Positions 43,683 through 52,799 are shown, numbered from the stretch's first letter. The stretch: 64,000 nucleotides of DNA from Bacillus mycoides (GCF_001757995.1 NZ_LXLV01000012.1:98274-162273), one strand, 5' to 3'. Made by a program: numbers and translations. The notes: generated from the sequence alone by a model not told the origin.

Positions 43683-44543
43683 ATGGCGGTGTATCGTAAT
43701 GTGCAGGTGAATTTTTGGCAGGATGATTTTGTTTTGGATTTGACGCCGGAGGAGCGGTATTTTTATGTTTACTTATTAACTTGTTCGAAGACGACGCAGT
43801 GTGGGGTTTTTCCTTTTCCGAAGCGGTTAGCTGAGATGGAGACGGGTTATAATCGGGAGACTGTTGATAAGCTCTTGCAGCGTTTTATTGATTATGGAAA
43901 GATTCTTTATGATGCGGAGACGAGGGAGTTATTTATTTTAAATTGGCTTCGTTATAATCCTGTGACGAATACGAATGTGGAGAAGTGTGTGCTTCGTGAG
44001 CTTAAGGGTGTGAAGAATAAGGAGTTTGTACATATGTTTCTTCAGAAGTGTGCGGAGGAGGAGCTGAGTGTTCCGATGCTTTTAGCACATTTCGGTATGC
44101 CTAGTGATTTGGCTATGGATGATGTTGAGCCAGTTTGCGAGGAGCCGGCGGAGGAAGAGGCTGTAGAGGAAGAAACGGGGAGTCGCGTGTTTTCTTTTTA
44201 TGAGCAGCATTTTGGTAGTTTGTCTCCTCATACGGTGGAGGAGCTGAGTGCGTGGATGGTTGATTTGTCAGAGGAGCTTGTGCTGAAGGCTCTTCAAATT
44301 GCGCATGAGAATAATAAGCGGACGGTTGCTTATGTGAAGGGGATTTTGAGGGGGTGGAACGGGAAGGGATTCACGAAAGTGTCTGAGGTTGAGGCGGATA
44401 CGGCTCAGTTTAGAAAGAAAGGGTCGTCTGTTGGTACTGGGGAGACGGAGAGTTTTTTGGCGAAGTGTGAGGAGTGGGAGAAGAATGCACCTTCTGAGGA
44501 AGAGCTGCAGCGCTTTTTAGCGGAACGCGGGTGGCGGCCATGA
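43683..44543 (+). CDS. DnaD-domain replication protein
   Basis: A 286-residue protein. The N-terminal winged-helix part (NVQVNFWQDDFVLDLTPEERYFYVYL) is typical of phage-type replication initiators. An acidic linker follows (about 150-170), then a C-terminal DnaD domain with VAYVKGILRGWNGKGF. It would help load the helicase encoded next. The ATG follows GGGAGG. Codon use is strongly G/T-ending, unlike most of the window. Confidence 0.85.
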   Translation: MAVYRNVQVNFWQDDFVLDLTPEERYFYVYLLTCSKTTQCGVFPFPKRLAEMETGYNRETVDKLLQRFIDYGKILYDAETRELFILNWLRYNPVTNTNVEKCVLRELKGVKNKEFVHMFLQKCAEEELSVPMLLAHFGMPSDLAMDDVEPVCEEPAEEEAVEEETGSRVFSFYEQHFGSLSPHTVEELSAWMVDLSEELVLKALQIAHENNKRTVAYVKGILRGWNGKGFTKVSEVEADTAQFRKKGSSVGTGETESFLAKCEEWEKNAPSEEELQRFLAERGWRP

Positions 44544-45829
44544 GTATTCAAAATGTGGAGGCGGAGAAGACGGTGTTAGGTTCTCTATTACTTGATGGAG
44601 AGCTTATTAAGGAGTGCCGTTTGACGGAACAGTATTTTTCTATGCCGGTGCACAAGTCTATATTTCAATTAATGCGAAAAATGGAAGAGGAAGGGCAACC
44701 GATCGATCTTGTGACGTTCATTTCTAGAGTAGATCCAAATTTTTTGAAGGGGATCGGAGGAATGGAGTATTTTATAGGGTTAATGGATGGTGTGCCTGCG
44801 ACTAGCAACTTTTCTTATTATGAGGGGCTTGTTCGAGGTGCATGGAAAATGTATCAGGCTGGCGTTCTTGGGCACAAGATGGGAGAGCGTCTTATTGCGG
44901 AGAAGAATGAGAAAATTATTGGTGAGACGATTACGGCGCTTTGTGAGTTAGAGGAAAAGGACTATGTATGTGAGTTTGATTTGAAGGATGCTTTAGTTGG
45001 GTTATATGAGGAGCTTCATCAAGATACGAAAGAGAATACTGGTATTGGGACTGGTTATACATCGTTAAATAAAATGACGTGCGGATTGCAGGAAGGTGAT
45101 TTTGTCGTTCTTGGTGCGCGTCCTTCTATGGGGAAAACGGCGTTTGCGTTAAATATCGCACTGCATGCGGCGAAGTCTGGAGCGGCAGTTGGGCTGTTTT
45201 CGTTAGAGATGAGTAGTAAGCAATTGCTAAAAAGACTGGCGTCTTGCGCGGGCGAAGTGTCAGGAGGTAGGCTGAAAAATCCGAAGCATCGTTTTACGAT
45301 AGAAGACTGGGAAAAGGTGAGTAAGGCGTTTGCGGAGATTGGGGAGTTACCACTTGAGATTTACGATAATGCAGGTGTTACGGTGCAAGATATTTGGATG
45401 CAAACTCGTAAGTTAAAGAGGAAGCATGGGGATAAAAAGCTTTTAGTTATTGTAGATTATTTGCAGCTTATTACAGGCGATCCAAAGCATAAGGGTAATC
45501 GATTTCAAGAGATAAGTGAAATTTCACGTAAGCTTAAGTTATTAGCGCGGGATTTAAATGTTTGTGTAGTGGCGTTGTCGCAATTGTCTCGTTCCGTAGA
45601 GTCGCGTCAAGATAAGCGTCCCCTTTTATCTGATTTAAGAGAGACGGGACAAATTGAGCAAGATGCGGATGTCATTATGCTTATGTATCGTGAGGATTAT
45701 TATGATAAGGAAACGATGCAGAAAGAGATGACAGAGATTCATGTGGCGAAGCATCGGAATGGGCCTGTTGGGAGTTTTAAATTGAGGTTTTTGAAGGAGT
45801 TTGGGCGGTTTGTGGAGATGGTAAATTAG
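44540..45829 (+). CDS. Replicative DnaB-type helicase
   Basis: A 429-residue hexameric helicase: N-terminal DnaB domain (EKTVLGSLLLDGELI), Walker A RPSMGKTAFALN, Walker B LLVIVDYLQLI, and the SQLSRSVE and RHRNGP-like KHRNGPVG arginine-finger region. It overlaps the DnaD gene by ATGA. The main DnaC helicase of the chromosome should lie elsewhere, so this is an accessory, phage-like copy. Confidence 0.88.
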   Translation: MSIQNVEAEKTVLGSLLLDGELIKECRLTEQYFSMPVHKSIFQLMRKMEEEGQPIDLVTFISRVDPNFLKGIGGMEYFIGLMDGVPATSNFSYYEGLVRGAWKMYQAGVLGHKMGERLIAEKNEKIIGETITALCELEEKDYVCEFDLKDALVGLYEELHQDTKENTGIGTGYTSLNKMTCGLQEGDFVVLGARPSMGKTAFALNIALHAAKSGAAVGLFSLEMSSKQLLKRLASCAGEVSGGRLKNPKHRFTIEDWEKVSKAFAEIGELPLEIYDNAGVTVQDIWMQTRKLKRKHGDKKLLVIVDYLQLITGDPKHKGNRFQEISEISRKLKLLARDLNVCVVALSQLSRSVESRQDKRPLLSDLRETGQIEQDADVIMLMYREDYYDKETMQKEMTEIHVAKHRNGPVGSFKLRFLKEFGRFVEMVN

Positions 45830-46195
45830 TGGGAGAGAAAAGGTGCGGTTAAAAGAGATGCTAGAAGACAAGTGAAATACTATAATTTTTTTACAAAGAG
45901 TAGTATAAAGAAAGACGTAAATAATGTTGAGAGATAATCAAAAAGTTCTTAAATATATAAATTTGTTAAGGGGGTATCCCTAGCCTTTTGCTTAGCGAAA
46001 TCATATTCATAAACATAACCATTTTTATCTACGGTATAGTAGCCATTCGTTATCAACACCTAAATTTCAAGAAATCTAAAATATAAGGGTCCTAACATAT
46101 TATATATGACTAATATGTTAGGATCCTTATGTTGTTAGGAATTGGTTTTGTGTAGTATTTTTCTTTATTTTTCGATTCTTTGAATATGTTTCTTA
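45830..46195. other. Gap with a gene remnant and a terminator
   Basis: A minus-strand frame around 45980-46060 reads NGYYTVDKNGYVYEYDFA, a remnant of an unrecognised gene. At 46088-46126, GGTCCTAACATATTA pairs with TAATATGTTAGGATCC, a long hairpin facing the end of the TrmB-like gene. Confidence 0.55.
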
Positions 46196-46978
46196 TTATT
46201 CCATAAAGAAGGATTTTCGCTCTGTAGTAATCCATTGTTCCAAATTGTCTTGGCTACGTCGGACAAGTCGATTCACTAACACATCATGCCACACATAATC
46301 CTCTAATAGGTATATATGAACAGGGTCATCTGTATAAAAAGCAACATTACGCTCCTCAAGTGATGGGCCGTAAATCATTTCTTTAGAATCGATTGATAAA
46401 ATAAACCAATGTTCTGTAGACCGGGTTTCTGTATAAGGTGTTATACGGTGGGTTTCTAGATTTTTAATAGGATTTTCAACATGTAGGGTAATACCTTGTA
46501 CCGTGACTTTATCAGCTACCTCAGATAGTTCTTCTTTTAACACTTCGTACATCTCATCCCACATCGAAATGACAATACGTTTTTCTGCTTTTTTTATTAA
46601 TGCCTGACAATAGCTAACTATTGTTTTATTGTCTTTTAAAGTAATCACTCGATTATCCGTTTTTTCCTCGAAAGTTTCTAGTTTTTTTAATGAATCACTG
46701 ATTACTTCATAAGTAGACTGCCATTCTGATTGCGCCTTTTGTAAAAAGATTTCAACAGGTAGAGGTGAATAGCGAGTGGTGTCATTTATTTCTTCCTTCA
46801 TGACAATTCCTTTTTCTACAAGGTTACCCAAAATCTCATAAATTCGCGCTCTTGGGATACCCGAATCCTTACTCACTTGGTAGGCTGTGACAGGCCCCTG
46901 TTTAACAAGAGATACATAAGATTTAGCTTCATATTCATTAAAACCAATTTTTTTAAGCTGTTGCACTATGTAGTCCAC
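46196..46978 (-). CDS. TrmB family transcriptional regulator
   Basis: A 260-residue regulator with an N-terminal TrmB winged helix (LKKIGFNEYEAKSYVSLV, then SGIPRARIYEIL as recognition helix) and a C-terminal ligand-binding part (about 110-255) with the VISMWDEMYE segment. The GTG at 46978 is preceded by CGGAGGACG at good spacing. An ATG at 47014 is in frame but has no ribosome site. It diverges from the TauE-like gene and probably regulates it. Confidence 0.8.
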   Translation of the reverse strand: MDYIVQQLKKIGFNEYEAKSYVSLVKQGPVTAYQVSKDSGIPRARIYEILGNLVEKGIVMKEEINDTTRYSPLPVEIFLQKAQSEWQSTYEVISDSLKKLETFEEKTDNRVITLKDNKTIVSYCQALIKKAEKRIVISMWDEMYEVLKEELSEVADKVTVQGITLHVENPIKNLETHRITPYTETRSTEHWFILSIDSKEMIYGPSLEERNVAFYTDDPVHIYLLEDYVWHDVLVNRLVRRSQDNLEQWITTERKSFFME

Positions 46979-47046
46979 TTTTTTCGTCCTCCGATGTTTG
47001 CTTTTATATTTCAACGTTACAATAACTGTTTACATTTAGCAAATTA

Positions 47047-47072
47047 TTAGTTACTATTCAAATAGTGACTAA
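47047..47072. promoter_or_regulatory. Operator-like inverted repeat between trmB-like and tauE-like genes
   Basis: TTAGTTACTATT-CA-AATAGTGACTAA, 12-bp arms with one mismatch. It lies just upstream of the TauE-like gene's ribosome site and about 70 bp from the regulator start, a good place for autoregulation by the TrmB-like protein. Confidence 0.6.
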
Positions 47073-47088
47073 AGGGGAGGTTAATAGT

Positions 47089-47856
47089 ATGGATTTTTAT
47101 TTAGACCCATCAGTATTAATTATTTTGATTGTTTTTGGATTTTTAGCTTCATTTATTGATTCAGTTGTAGGTGGTGGTGGGCTGATTGCTTTACCAGCTT
47201 TATTATTTACAGGACTGAATCCAGCAAGTGCAGTAGCTACGAATAAACTAGCGTCGACAATGGGAAGTGCAACTAGTAATATTGTGTTTTATCGTTCTGG
47301 TAACCTTGATTTGAAATCAGCGTTTAAATTATTTCCACTCACTTTCATAGGTTCCATAATAGGTGCATGGACCGTTCATTTAATGAACCCAGAAGTATTG
47401 AAGCCATTGATGCTAATAATGCTCGGTGTGGTTGCTATTTATACGATTTTCAAAAAGGATTGGGGTAGTGTTTCCACTCATAAGAAATTGTCCGGTCGAC
47501 ACTTCATTATTTTTACTTTTTTTATTTTTATTATTGGTTTTTATGATGGGTTTCTAGGCCCTGGCACAGGTTCATTTTTAATGTTTTCTCTTTTATTTAT
47601 TGGGTATGATTTTTTAAAAGCAGCAGGTAATGCGAAGTTTCTAAATTTAGGAAGTAATATTGGTGCATTGCTGATGTTTATGTATGTAGGGCAAGTAAAC
47701 TATGCGTATGGTTTCATAATGGGAATTGCACAAATTGCTGGAGGGATCGTTGGCTCCAAATTTGCTATAAAAAAAGGAAGTGGGTATGTTCGTGCCCTTT
47801 TCATTACAGTAACCTGTTTATTGTTAGCGAAAAATCTTTATGATTATATTCATTAA
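47089..47856 (+). CDS. TauE/SafE (TSUP) family sulfite/sulfonate exporter-like protein
   Basis: A 255-residue membrane protein with 7-8 hydrophobic segments. It has the family hallmarks SFIDSVVGGGGLIALPALL (segment 1) and GFYDGFLGPGTGSFLMF (segment 5), each a Gly-rich half-repeat. It moves small anions, often sulfur or organic acid compounds; the substrate is unknown. GGGGAGG precedes the ATG at 47089. Confidence 0.85.
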   Translation: MDFYLDPSVLIILIVFGFLASFIDSVVGGGGLIALPALLFTGLNPASAVATNKLASTMGSATSNIVFYRSGNLDLKSAFKLFPLTFIGSIIGAWTVHLMNPEVLKPLMLIMLGVVAIYTIFKKDWGSVSTHKKLSGRHFIIFTFFIFIIGFYDGFLGPGTGSFLMFSLLFIGYDFLKAAGNAKFLNLGSNIGALLMFMYVGQVNYAYGFIMGIAQIAGGIVGSKFAIKKGSGYVRALFITVTCLLLAKNLYDYIH

Positions 47857-47869
47857 GTAATTTTGAACA

Positions 47870-47910
47870 TTTTTTAGATGCTACCTTATTCGAAGATAGC
47901 ATCTAAAAAA
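47870..47910. terminator. Bidirectional terminator
   Basis: TTTTTTAGATGCTA...TAGCATCTAAAAAA between the TauE-like gene and the convergent EamA gene. Confidence 0.85.
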
Positions 47911-48000
47911 AGGCTCATTTAAAAGAAAATTTAAGTTAAGAGAATGAAAATAATACAAACGACTATTTTCGGGGTATGTTTATCTATCTTAATAAAATCC

Positions 48001-48888
48001 TTACTCCACGTTCTTCTTATAATTAACCCGCAGCAAACTCTTAAAATCCACGTCAGCAATCAACACACTCAACAATATAAGTGTCGCCCCTAAGTATCCT
48101 TTCCCTGTGAGTGTTTCGCCTGTGAAAAAGAAGGCAAAGCCTGCTGAAAAGACAGGTTCTAATGAAAAGATAAGTCCTGTATGTGTAGGTGTAGTGTATT
48201 GCTGGGCGATAACTTGCACAATGAATGCGACTGCGGTGCAAAATATGCTTAAGGCTAAGATGATTAGCCATGAGTCGATAGTACTAGGAAGTTTTGGGGT
48301 TTCCATCACTAATGAAAAAATAAGACTAAATAGGCCGACGAAACCGAGTTGTACTACCCCAAGTGCAATTGAATTCACATGTTTTGTTACGCTTCCAGTA
48401 ATGATGACATGAATGGCATAAAATAAAGCAGATAATATGCAAAATATATCGCCGTTACCGATCTTGAATTCACTAGTTAATGTTAGTAATCCGATTCCTA
48501 TTATCGTTAACACAATTCCTAATATAACTTTCTTTTCAGGAATGTGTTTTAAAAATATAGCTGATAATATTGGAATAAAAATGACTGTGAGACATAGTAA
48601 GAAGCCAGCATTAGAAACGCTTGTATACTTTGTACCAAACGTCGCGAAAATGTAAACGATAAATAAAACAGAGGCCAGTATAAAAGCATATTTTACAGTT
48701 TTAAAATCGATTTTGAATAAGTGTTTGTAAAATATTAAACCTGATAAAAGAAAAGCAATAATAAATCGTAATGCGATTAAATTATATTCTTCTATGTCAT
48801 CGAGTCCAAGCTTTGTAAGTAGGATGGATGCACCCCAAAAAAATGTAACTAGTAGTAGCATTAAATCTGCTTTTAATTGAATTCTCAT
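48001..48888 (-). CDS. EamA/DMT family transporter
   Basis: A 295-residue protein with ten hydrophobic segments arranged as two EamA repeats (FFWGASILLTKLGL at the start, LSALFYAIHVIITG at the start of the second half). These drug/metabolite transporters export amino acids or other small molecules; substrate unknown. It ends in a basic VNYKKNVE tail. Confidence 0.85.
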   Translation of the reverse strand: MRIQLKADLMLLLVTFFWGASILLTKLGLDDIEEYNLIALRFIIAFLLSGLIFYKHLFKIDFKTVKYAFILASVLFIVYIFATFGTKYTSVSNAGFLLCLTVIFIPILSAIFLKHIPEKKVILGIVLTIIGIGLLTLTSEFKIGNGDIFCILSALFYAIHVIITGSVTKHVNSIALGVVQLGFVGLFSLIFSLVMETPKLPSTIDSWLIILALSIFCTAVAFIVQVIAQQYTTPTHTGLIFSLEPVFSAGFAFFFTGETLTGKGYLGATLILLSVLIADVDFKSLLRVNYKKNVE

Positions 48889-49003
48889 TTCTATTCCCTC
48901 GTTATGTATAATTTATGATTCCATACCCCTATCCCCATTGTTTATTTTAATATTAATTCTGAATATTTGGAACAAAAATTTATCGACGTTTTATTTCATA
49001 ATA

Positions 49004-49054
49004 AAGAGGCTATGTTATAATCCGGTTCAATCGGTTTATAACATAGCCTCTTTC
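49004..49054. terminator. Long hairpin terminator
   Basis: AAAGAGGCTATGTTATAA and its exact complement around a 15-nt loop, downstream of the TetR remnant on the minus strand. Confidence 0.8.
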
Positions 49055-49071
49055 CATTTAAAAGTTCCGAT

Positions 49072-49221
49072 CTAGCAACAACCAAGCTGCTTTGCAACAA
49101 CTTCTGGCGGATCAGGAAGTCCCTTCATGAAATATGTTTCCACGATTCCGACGATAGCGGATCCGAAGAAGGTAAGTAGCATTTCTTCACTAAATCCATT
49201 GTTTATTCCTTCTTTAATATC
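49072..49221 (-). pseudogene. TetR-family regulator C-terminal remnant
   Basis: A minus-strand frame of 49 codons reads SEEMLLTFFGSAIVGIVE then YFMKGLPDPPEVVAKQL and stops after GCC. The FGSAIVGIVEtyfmkGLPdpPE pattern is that of TetR C-terminal domains. No DNA-binding domain precedes it, so it is a truncated regulator gene. Otherwise 48889-49326 holds only hairpins. Confidence 0.65.
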
Positions 49222-49274
49222 TATGTTATTTTTTCTTCACGAGTGAAAGATGGTTTTTAATTGGTGCTATGTTT

Positions 49275-49330
49275 AAAAAGGAGCCGTCACCTAGTCAAAA
49301 AAATCGACTTAATGGGACAGCTCCTTTTAA
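49275..49330 (-). terminator. Terminator of the sortase gene
   Basis: AAAGGAGCTGTCCC...GGTGACGGCTCCTTTTT on the minus strand, starting within the last codon of the sortase gene. Confidence 0.75.
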
Positions 49331-49974
49331 GTTTTAGAAACTAAAGACGCTTCAATAATATAGCGATCTGGGGCGTCACCGATGTAGTTGAAAGGGTAAC
49401 ACGTTGTTAATGTTAATGTTGGTTCATCTTTTTCTACAATAACAGTCCGATCTTCTGCATCTGTTATCCAATGTTTGTTAATACTGTATGTGTATGTTTT
49501 ATTTTCATATTCTACAATCAGTTGGTCATTTTCTTTTAGCTGACCTAGTTCGGTAAATACAGTATCTCGATGTCCACTTAAAACTGTATGACCGTTTCCA
49601 GATGGGGTAGTCGTTAATTCGCTCACAAACATGCCTACACCTTTTTTTAGTACTTTATCATCAGCTCCCCAATATATGGAGTATTTCTTTTGTATTTTAG
49701 GAATGATTAAATATGCTACTTTTTGCCCTAATTGATGAGTTACTTCTGAAGACGGAATTTGCACAATTTCTTCATGATTTTGAGGAGTTTCTATTTTATC
49801 GTTATTGTCTTCAGGAGGTACTGTGATTGGTGTTTGAGTTTCGTATTTCTTTATTTCACTAGATGCTAAAGATTCCGCTGAGCTTCTAGCACTATACCAT
49901 TCTATAAAACAATAAGAAAAGATTGAAATTCCAACTATAAATAAACATAAGCCTAACCATTGTTTTATTTTCAT
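49327..49974 (-). CDS. srtC: Class D sortase (SrtC type)
   Basis: A 215-residue transpeptidase with an N-terminal membrane anchor (about 5-25). The catalytic His is in VLSGHRD, the Cys in TLTTCYPF and the Arg in PDRYII. In B. anthracis the class D sortase SrtC attaches LPNTA proteins BasI and BasH to the cell wall. The gene next to it here encodes an LPNTAS protein, which matches that pair. Confidence 0.88.
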   Translation of the reverse strand: MKIKQWLGLCLFIVGISIFSYCFIEWYSARSSAESLASSEIKKYETQTPITVPPEDNNDKIETPQNHEEIVQIPSSEVTHQLGQKVAYLIIPKIQKKYSIYWGADDKVLKKGVGMFVSELTTTPSGNGHTVLSGHRDTVFTELGQLKENDQLIVEYENKTYTYSINKHWITDAEDRTVIVEKDEPTLTLTTCYPFNYIGDAPDRYIIEASLVSKT

Positions 49975-50030
49975 TTATATCACTCCATTTTAAAACGACA
50001 GGAGGAGACCTGTCGTTTTACGGAATTATT

Positions 50031-50597
50031 TTATGCGTTTGTTTTTTTACGACGGAACATTAATACAGATCCAATTGCAGCTAAACCTAAGCTTGCTAAC
50101 ATCATTGTAACACCATTTGATGCTGTGTTTGGCAATTTTTCGCCTTGCTTTTTGTTTTCTTGTTTCACAGCTGTATTCGTGTCTTTCTTTGTTTCTTTTG
50201 CAGTTGTTTGAGTTTTAGTTTGTTCTTGCTTTTTGTTTTCTTGTTTAGCAGGTTCCTGTTTAGTATTCTCTTGTTTAGCAGGTTCTTGCTTAGTATCTTC
50301 CTGTTTAGGTTGTTCTTGTGGTTTATTTTCGTCTTTTTTTGTAGCTTGTTTACTAGCTACAAATTGATCGTAATCACCTTTTTTTACTTCACAAGGTAAA
50401 CCATCGTTGTCACGATCTAAATCATGAGGATCATTTGTTGCGCTATATCCATTGCTATGCCAGAACTCCATAACTTCTTGTTTGTTTTTGAAGTGACCGC
50501 AGTTCTTGTCGTTTGGATTTTTTGCTGCAAATGCAGAAGAACTGTACCCCACAGTTAAAAGTGTGAACGCTGTTGCTGAAACTAATAATTTTTTCAT
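50031..50597 (-). CDS. basI: LPNTA cell-wall-anchored excalibur protein (BasI type)
   Basis: A 188-residue surface protein with a signal peptide ending SSSAFAA, then an excalibur calcium-binding domain (about 28-75) with DLDRDNDGLPCE. A Gln/Lys/Glu-rich stalk of short repeats (QEPAKQENTK units, about 85-150) leads to the sorting signal LPNTAS at about 155, a hydrophobic segment and an RRKK tail. It is transcribed ahead of the sortase that should anchor it (56-nt gap). Confidence 0.88.
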   Translation of the reverse strand: MKKLLVSATAFTLLTVGYSSSAFAAKNPNDKNCGHFKNKQEVMEFWHSNGYSATNDPHDLDRDNDGLPCEVKKGDYDQFVASKQATKKDENKPQEQPKQEDTKQEPAKQENTKQEPAKQENKKQEQTKTQTTAKETKKDTNTAVKQENKKQGEKLPNTASNGVTMMLASLGLAAIGSVLMFRRKKTNA

Positions 50598-50762
50598 AAA
50601 TTTCTCCCTTTTCCCAATATTATGTAGTACATTGAAATATTTTACATTCTAATATTCAAAAATACAATAGGGAAAATTAAAAAATGTAAGATTTTTAAAT
50701 AATTATATATTTTTGTAACGTCATAAAGTAACAATTGTCTCTAAACGTAAAATTTTTCGAAA

Positions 50763-50954
50763 GTGTCTTCAGGAACAACTAAGTATATGGAAAGCTCAGC
50801 AAATCCAATGGACCCAGTAGAGAAGTTAAACGGTTTAACATCTGGATTCAAAGGGGCATTTACACTAGGGTTAATCTTTATCGTTGTTCTTAAAAGAAGA
50901 GAAAGAGGAAGTAAAGGCAGCAGGGGTTTTACTGAACGAGAATTAAGGTTCATA
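50763..50954 (+). pseudogene. Possible membrane-transporter 3' remnant
   Basis: The frame reads MDPVEKLNGLTSGFKGAFTL then a hydrophobic GLIFIVV and a basic end. This resembles the last segments of a drug-efflux MFS protein. There is no ribosome site and nothing upstream to match. Weak evidence. Confidence 0.35.
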
Positions 50955-50956
50955 TT

Positions 50957-50990
50957 AAAAAGACATCTTTAAGAGATAAAGATGTCTTTT
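50957..50990. terminator. Bidirectional terminator
   Basis: AAAAGACATCTTT-AAGAGAT-AAAGATGTCTTTT. Its right arm overlaps the last codons of the minus-strand permease gene. Confidence 0.8.
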
Positions 50991-51516
50991 ACATTTCTTT
51001 CGTAATATCATATCGCAGCAACTGCCTCTGATCATAAAATCTCTCAAAAATAAGACCCATTACATAGAAGAATACTAGACCGAAGCAAATGTGAATAAGT
51101 GTAAAGGTAGCCCCAAATGAAGAAAATTCATACACCATAATTGGTAATTTTGCAGTTGTCCAAACGCCTAAGAAAAATACGATGTACCTAATACTTGCGC
51201 CTTTTTTTAATAGTAGTGCTGCAATCGGAAAGGCGACGTAGAGGGGACCAGCTGCAATTCCGCCTAATAATAGAGAGAATAAGATTCCATATATGCCGGA
51301 CTTTTCTCCCATGTATTTCATTAGTGTTTCTTTCTTCACCCACTGATCAAGTAACCCTACAAATACAAGGACAGGGGGGAGTAGAAACAACATATCTAAA
51401 ATACTATTCCCCGTTAATTGTAATGCGCTACACCCTAAAGATTGGTTTATAAAAGTTAATAAGAGGAGCCCAAACAGTAATATGAAAAAGAAGCGATATC
51501 TTTTTAGTTCATTCAT
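50989..51516 (-). CDS. Permease half, C-terminal partner
   Basis: A 175-residue protein with about five hydrophobic segments. LLPPVLVFVGLLDQWV and GGIAAGPLYVAFPIAALLLKKGAS resemble half of a DUF318/ArsP-type permease. Its ATG at 51516 overlaps the stop of the preceding gene (ATGA). The 51531 start would lie inside the overlap. Together with that gene it forms a split permease; substrate unknown. Confidence 0.75.
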   Translation of the reverse strand: MNELKRYRFFFILLFGLLLLTFINQSLGCSALQLTGNSILDMLFLLPPVLVFVGLLDQWVKKETLMKYMGEKSGIYGILFSLLLGGIAAGPLYVAFPIAALLLKKGASIRYIVFFLGVWTTAKLPIMVYEFSSFGATFTLIHICFGLVFFYVMGLIFERFYDQRQLLRYDITKEM

Positions 51517-51995
51517 ACCATCACCACCCAAATGATATATGAGAATAGGAGTGACATGAGTAATGCAGATGCATTACGAGCGTAAGCAAAGCTTCGTCCG
51601 AATATCTTTTGTTCCATCGGTAAGGTTGTAATTCCTACGGACATTAATGTAGACATGAGCGCTGCAACTTGGGGAAGGCCTGCGCCGTGTTGGACTAACG
51701 TATTACCAAGAGGAAACACGACAAAGCTTGGAATGAGTGCAATGGATCCGAGTATTGCTGAATAAATAATACCTAAGAATCCGGACTGTTCTCCAATGAT
51801 GGAAGAGATGAAGGACGGCGTTAAGATAGAAAGCGATAAGCCAACGAAAAGCATAATGGAGAGCATGGCAGGGAGTAGGTTTCGAAATATTTTCCATGAT
51901 TTTAATAGGGCAGCTTTCGTTTTATTCCGATCCTTCATAAAAGAAATCCCCGTAAGAATAATGGCCAAAGTGTAAAGGATAGCACCATTAATCAT
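51513..51995 (-). CDS. Permease half, N-terminal partner
   Basis: A 160-residue protein with four or five hydrophobic segments. The GSIALIPSFVVFPLGNTLVQHGAG segment mirrors that of its partner, so the two are related halves of one transporter. It is co-transcribed with the PadR-like regulator, whose stop it overlaps by 8 nt. Confidence 0.75.
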   Translation of the reverse strand: MINGAILYTLAIILTGISFMKDRNKTKAALLKSWKIFRNLLPAMLSIMLFVGLSLSILTPSFISSIIGEQSGFLGIIYSAILGSIALIPSFVVFPLGNTLVQHGAGLPQVAALMSTLMSVGITTLPMEQKIFGRSFAYARNASALLMSLLFSYIIWVVMV

Positions 51996-52329
51996 GATTA
52001 GATTCCTTTAAGTCTTTATATTTGTCTAAGAAAAATGATAAGTTTTTCATTTTTCCCTCAATATCCATTTGAAAATCTGCTAATTGTTCTTTTCCGGCTG
52101 TAGTAATTCTGTACATCTTTCTCGGCTTATCTTGAACTGATGTACTTACATAAGATTCAATAGCACCTTCGTTTTCTAATTTCTTCAGCGTGCGGTAAAG
52201 GATGGCACTATCGATTGGATTGACCGGAAGTTCTTCTTCACATTTCTGAAGTAGCTGTCCGCCATAGTTATCACCTTCTGCTAAAAATAACAAAAGAAAT
52301 GCACCTGTATGTCTTCCTGTATGTTTCAT
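51988..52329 (-). CDS. PadR-like transcriptional regulator
   Basis: A 113-residue winged-helix regulator: LLLFLAEGDNYGGQLLQKCE, ILYRTLKKLENEGAI (wing approach) and PRKMYRITTAGKEQL, all standard for PadR. It heads the split-permease operon. Two overlapping palindromes in front of the gene suggest autoregulation and ligand-controlled permease expression. TAGGAGG precedes the ATG. Confidence 0.85.
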   Translation of the reverse strand: MKHTGRHTGAFLLLFLAEGDNYGGQLLQKCEEELPVNPIDSAILYRTLKKLENEGAIESYVSTSVQDKPRKMYRITTAGKEQLADFQMDIEGKMKNLSFFLDKYKDLKESNHD

Positions 52330-52359
52330 GAATATACCTCCTAGAATGAATTGGAATAT

Positions 52360-52395
52360 ATACTGTTAATGACAGTATACTGTTGTTAACAGTAT
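52360..52395. promoter_or_regulatory. Double operator of the PadR operon
   Basis: Two 19-bp palindromes, ATACTGT-TAATG-ACAGTAT (52360-52378) and ATACTGT-TGTTA-ACAGTAT (52377-52395), overlap by 2 bp with centres 17 bp apart. Confidence 0.75.
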
Positions 52396-52480
52396 ATGGT
52401 GCATGAAGTGCTATGTCAATTTAAAAATATTACTGAGGGGAAATGGTAATCCCTGTTCTAATCTTGTTAAATAACAAAAT

Positions 52481-52517
52481 AAAAGCCTACTGTTTTCTTG
52501 TGACAGTGGCTTTCATA
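52481..52517. terminator. Hairpin without an obvious gene
   Basis: AAAAGCCTACTGT...ACAGTGGCTTT. 52400-52625 otherwise holds nothing I can support. Confidence 0.5.
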
Positions 52518-52599
52518 GTTGGTAAACTACTATATTACGCTTAGGGAATCTCGCACTTTGATAGTAACACATATATGTTAGTTGCATGTTGAGAAATAA

Positions 52600-52626
52600 A
52601 AAAAAGACACTCTCAAGAGTGCCTCT
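52600..52626 (-). terminator. Terminator of the first YjcZ-type gene
   Basis: GGCACTCT-TGA-GAGTGTCTTTTTTT on the minus strand. Very similar terminators follow the other two YjcZ-type genes. Confidence 0.85.
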
Positions 52627-52628
52627 TA

Positions 52629-52754
52629 TTAGCAGCCTAATCCGCCGCCCCAACAGCTAGCGCCAACAATGATTAATAAAATAAAGAGTACAACAAGTAA
52701 GGCGAATCCACCGCCGAAACCGCAGCCTCCACCACAACTACCTCCAAAGCCCAT
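52629..52754 (-). CDS. YjcZ family sporulation mini-protein
   Basis: A 41-residue protein: a Gly/Cys-rich head ([16 protein letters not shown]), a single hydrophobic segment [17 protein letters not shown], and a Cys/Trp/Gly end. This is the YjcZ/YhjR type of Bacillus spore-associated membrane peptides. It has its own ribosome site (GGAGGAG) and terminator. Paralogues at 56074 and 62858. Confidence 0.85.
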   Translation of the reverse strand: MGFGGSCGGGCGFGGGFALLVVLFILLIIVGASCWGGGLGC

Positions 52755-52799
52755 ATTAACTCCTCCTTCCATAAAGACCATTTATTAATGGATTTAATT

